Positions 4,341 to 6,292 of a stretch of DNA of 6,292 nucleotides are shown piece by piece. The position numbers and the translations under genes are program-made. This DNA comes from an uncultured Clostridia bacterium. Lineage in GTDB: Bacteria > Bacillota_A > Clostridia > Oscillospirales > Ruminococcaceae. Below the pieces are notes generated by a model that saw nothing but the letters and a program-made list of their open reading frames with translations, ran no database searches and was not told the origin of the DNA. Position 1 is the stretch's first letter, and each line of letters opens with the position of its first letter. Location: the NCBI GenBank assembly GCA_947169455.1, contig CAMVPV010000092.1, positions 1 through 6,292 on the forward strand, in the 5' to 3' direction.

Positions 4341-6160
4341 TACTTTTCCTTGGCTCTTGTCTTGGCGCGGACGGCATTATCGAGTATGCGCTTTCTTATC
4401 CTTATATTCTTCGGTGTGACTTCGAGCATCTCATCATCCGCGATGAATTCAAGGCAGTCCTCAAGCGACATTATCCTCGGCGGTACGAGCCTGAGAGCAT
4501 CGTCCGAGCCGCTCGCACGGGTATTGGTGAGGTGCTTCTTCTTGCATACGTTGACCACGATATCCTCCGCCTTGGGGGAATATCCCACTACCATGCCCTC
4601 ATATACCGGAACGCCCGCGCCGATGAACAGCGTGCCGCGCTCCTGTGCATTGTACAGACCGTAGGTAACGGCGTCGCCCGTTTCAAAGCATACCAGCGAG
4701 CCGGAATTTCTCCTCGGGATATCTCCCTTGTACGGCTGATAACATTCGAGCACCGAGCTCATGACGCCCTCGCCCTTCGTATCGGTGAGAAATTCGGATT
4801 TGTAGCCGAAAAGCCCTCTTGACGGCACGAGAAATTCAAGTCTCATACGGCTGCCCTGCGGATGCATGGTAGTCATTTCTGCCTTGCGCGTACCCATTTT
4901 TTCCATTACCGCTCCCACGCAGGACTCCGGAACATCGACCACGAGGCGCTCCACGGGCTCGCACATCTGACCATCTATTTCCTTCATGAGCACCTTGGGC
5001 GTGGAAACTCCCATTTCGTAGCCCTCGCGGCGCATATTCTCTATGAGTATCGAAAGGTGCATCTCACCTCTGCCGGCAACGCGGAAGCTGTCGGTGGAAT
5101 CTGTTTCGGAAACGCGCAGCGAAACGTCGCGCAGTGTTTCCTTGAAGAGCCTTTCGCGAAGCTGACGGCTGGTGACGAACTTTCCATCCTTGCCGGCAAA
5201 CGGGCTGTCATTTACCGAGAAGGTCATTTCGACGGTCGGCTCGGAGATCTTTACGAAGGGCAGCGGCTCGAAATTATCGAGCGCACATACGGTATCGCCT
5301 ATCGTTATGCCCTCTATTCCCGAAAGCCATACGATATCGCCCGCCTTTGCTTCTTCTACGGAAGTCTTGTTCAGACCCTCTATCTGGTATATAGTGACTA
5401 TCTTTCCCTGATAGGGCTTCTTTGTCTCGTGGTAGTCGCCTATCATAACGGGCTGACCCACTCTGAGGACGCCGCGCTCTATCTTGCCGATGCCCGTTCT
5501 GCCGACATAGTCGTTGTAATCTATCGAGGATATGAGCATCTGCATGGGTCCCTCGTCATCGACCTCGGGTGCGGGGATATGTTCAAGGATAGTATCGAAC
5601 AGCGGTTTGAGATCGGTGCCGGGCTCATACTGGCTGAGTGATGCCGTGCCGGCTCTGCCGGAGCAGAACAGGCAGGGGCTTTCGAGCTGGTCGTCGTCCG
5701 CATCGAGATCAAGGAGGAGCTCGAGCACCTCGTCGCCGACCTGATCAAGGCGTGCATCGGGGCGGTCGATCTTATTTACGACAACTATTATCTTCAGACC
5801 CATTTCAAGTGCCTTGCTGAGCACGAATCTTGTCTGCGGCATACAGCCCTCGGCTGCATCTACGAGAAGAAGAACGCCGTCAACCATTTCGAGCACGCGC
5901 TCCACCTCGCCGCTGAAATCGGCATGACCCGGGGTGTCGATAATATTGATCTTTACGCCGTTATAGAAAGCGGATGTATTTTTCGAGAGTATAGTGATGC
6001 CTCTTTCGCGTTCGAGATCATTGGAGTCCATAACGCGTTCTTCAACGGCCTGATTTTCGCGGAAAGCGCCGCCCTGTTTGAGCATTTCATCGACGAGAGT
6101 AGTCTTACCGTGATCGACGTGCGCGATGATCGCGATATTCCTTAGATCTTCCCTTACCAT
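4340..6160 (-). CDS. typA: ribosome-associated translational GTPase TypA/BipA
   Basis: This 606-residue GTPase of the EF-G/LepA superfamily binds ribosomes and supports growth and ribosome assembly under stress. The usual length is about 605-615 residues, so it is complete. G motifs: AHVDHGKT (13-20), RGITI (53-57), DTPGH (75-79), NKID (129-132) and CSGRAG (166-171). These are followed by the beta-barrel domain II, two EF-G-like alpha/beta domains ([32 protein letters not shown]) and the C-terminal domain unique to this family ([18 protein letters not shown]), ending in a basic tail. ATG at 6160 is preferred over an in-frame ATG at 6178 because AGGAAG (6168-6173) sits 7 bases before it and [18 protein letters not shown] is the typical N terminus. 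It lies directly downstream of tRNA-Tyr and its terminator. Confidence 0.97.
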   Translation of the reverse strand: MVREDLRNIAIIAHVDHGKTTLVDEMLKQGGAFRENQAVEERVMDSNDLERERGITILSKNTSAFYNGVKINIIDTPGHADFSGEVERVLEMVDGVLLLVDAAEGCMPQTRFVLSKALEMGLKIIVVVNKIDRPDARLDQVGDEVLELLLDLDADDDQLESPCLFCSGRAGTASLSQYEPGTDLKPLFDTILEHIPAPEVDDEGPMQMLISSIDYNDYVGRTGIGKIERGVLRVGQPVMIGDYHETKKPYQGKIVTIYQIEGLNKTSVEEAKAGDIVWLSGIEGITIGDTVCALDNFEPLPFVKISEPTVEMTFSVNDSPFAGKDGKFVTSRQLRERLFKETLRDVSLRVSETDSTDSFRVAGRGEMHLSILIENMRREGYEMGVSTPKVLMKEIDGQMCEPVERLVVDVPESCVGAVMEKMGTRKAEMTTMHPQGSRMRLEFLVPSRGLFGYKSEFLTDTKGEGVMSSVLECYQPYKGDIPRRNSGSLVCFETGDAVTYGLYNAQERGTLFIGAGVPVYEGMVVGYSPKAEDIVVNVCKKKHLTNTRASGSDDALRLVPPRIMSLEDCLEFIADDEMLEVTPKNIRIRKRILDNAVRAKTRAKEK

Positions 6161-6167
6161 TAGTAAA

Positions 6168-6173
6168 CTTCCT
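6168..6173 (-). promoter_or_regulatory. ribosome binding site that fixes the typA start
   Basis: AGGAAG on the minus strand is followed by a 7-base spacer and ATG at 6160. The longer reading from ATG at 6178 would place this site inside the coding region and adds residues (MKGSLL) not typical of the family. Confidence 0.8.
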
Positions 6174-6186
6174 TTCATTTTTTCAC

Positions 6187-6218
6187 AAAAAATGTCCTGT
6201 CACGGATTGTGACAGGAC
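6187..6218 (-). terminator. intrinsic terminator of tRNA-Tyr
   Basis: On the minus strand GTCCTGTCAC pairs perfectly with GTGACAGGAC (6194-6203 with 6209-6218) around a 5-base loop, AATCC. An A and then T6 (6187-6192) follow. It starts 5 bases after the tRNA-Tyr CCA end. The T tract ends 26 bases before the typA start codon, so it also acts as a barrier in front of typA. Confidence 0.92.
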
Positions 6219-6223
6219 GCTTC

Positions 6224-6292
6224 TGGTGGAGGAGGATGGATTCGAACCATCGAAGTCAGTGACAACAGATTTACAGTCTGCCCCCTTTGGCC
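6224..6292 (-). tRNA. tRNA-Tyr (anticodon GTA), lacking its 5' end
   Basis: On the minus strand the window holds the tRNA from the D loop (GGCCAAAGGGGG) to the encoded CCA at 6224-6226. The anticodon GTA (6272-6274) lies in CAGA-CT-GTA-AA-TCTG. The variable arm is long, with a GTCA/TGAC stem, as expected for bacterial tRNA-Tyr. The T arm is GATGG-TTCGAAT-CCATC and the acceptor 3' strand ends in CCTCC with discriminator A. Roughly the first 16 bases lie beyond the right edge. It resembles E. coli tRNA-Tyr strongly through the anticodon arm. Confidence 0.96.

Noticed and set aside
4862..5641. 259-codon open frame antisense to typA
   Set aside because: A shadow of the conserved GTPase gene; the translation shows no family motif and there is no ribosome binding site.
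1..6292. Genomic-island hypothesis, because tRNA genes flank the window
   Set aside because: No integrase, no repeated copy of the tRNA-Tyr 3' end within the window, and the tRNA-Tyr terminator and typA are intact. The 3' end of tRNA-Val, where integration would occur, is outside the window.

Overview
The window looks like a piece of a Gram-positive, Firmicutes-type chromosome, most likely a gut or rumen clostridium of the Ruminococcus/Oscillospiraceae kind. This is an inference. It rests on strong purine-rich ribosome binding sites, a sigma-A-type promoter that matches consensus exactly, a site matching the catabolite-control (cre) consensus, factor-independent terminators with T tracts, a Clostridia-like TypA, and an alpha-xylosidase of the kind used on plant xyloglucan. 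Coding regions have moderate GC with many codons ending in G or C, while the intergenic DNA is AT-rich. No transposase, phage gene, CRISPR array or plasmid function is visible.

Layout, left to right. (1) The 5' half of a tRNA-Val gene (minus strand) is cut by the left edge and is driven by a perfect TTGACA-17-TATAAT promoter. (2) A roughly 400-bp intergenic region follows. Its right half carries a pair of direct repeats in helical phase, a good promoter, a leader hairpin, a cre/LacI-type operator and a 12-bp palindrome, all before the ribosome binding site of (3) a GH31 alpha-xylosidase (yicI-like, plus strand). (4) A bidirectional terminator separates it from a converging minus-strand pair: (5) a small cytoplasmic protein resembling C39/papain-like cysteine peptidases, whose stop codon lies inside the terminator stem, and, upstream of it, (6) a stand-alone HD-GYP phosphodiesterase. 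A tandem and palindromic AT-rich repeat sits at the junction of these two genes. (7) Next is the ribosome-associated GTPase TypA/BipA (minus strand), and (8) the 3' part of a tRNA-Tyr gene, whose strong terminator lies only 26 bp before the typA start codon.

Functionally there are three unrelated units. The first is a carbon-source-regulated cytoplasmic enzyme that removes xylose from imported xyloglucan oligosaccharides. The second is a probable two-gene signalling operon (HD-GYP plus peptidase-like protein) whose joint role is unknown. The third is a housekeeping translation block (tRNA-Tyr, typA). The least described parts are the HD-GYP/peptidase-like pair with its repeat, and the packed control region in front of the xylosidase. 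I do not see clear evidence of a wholly new multi-gene system.
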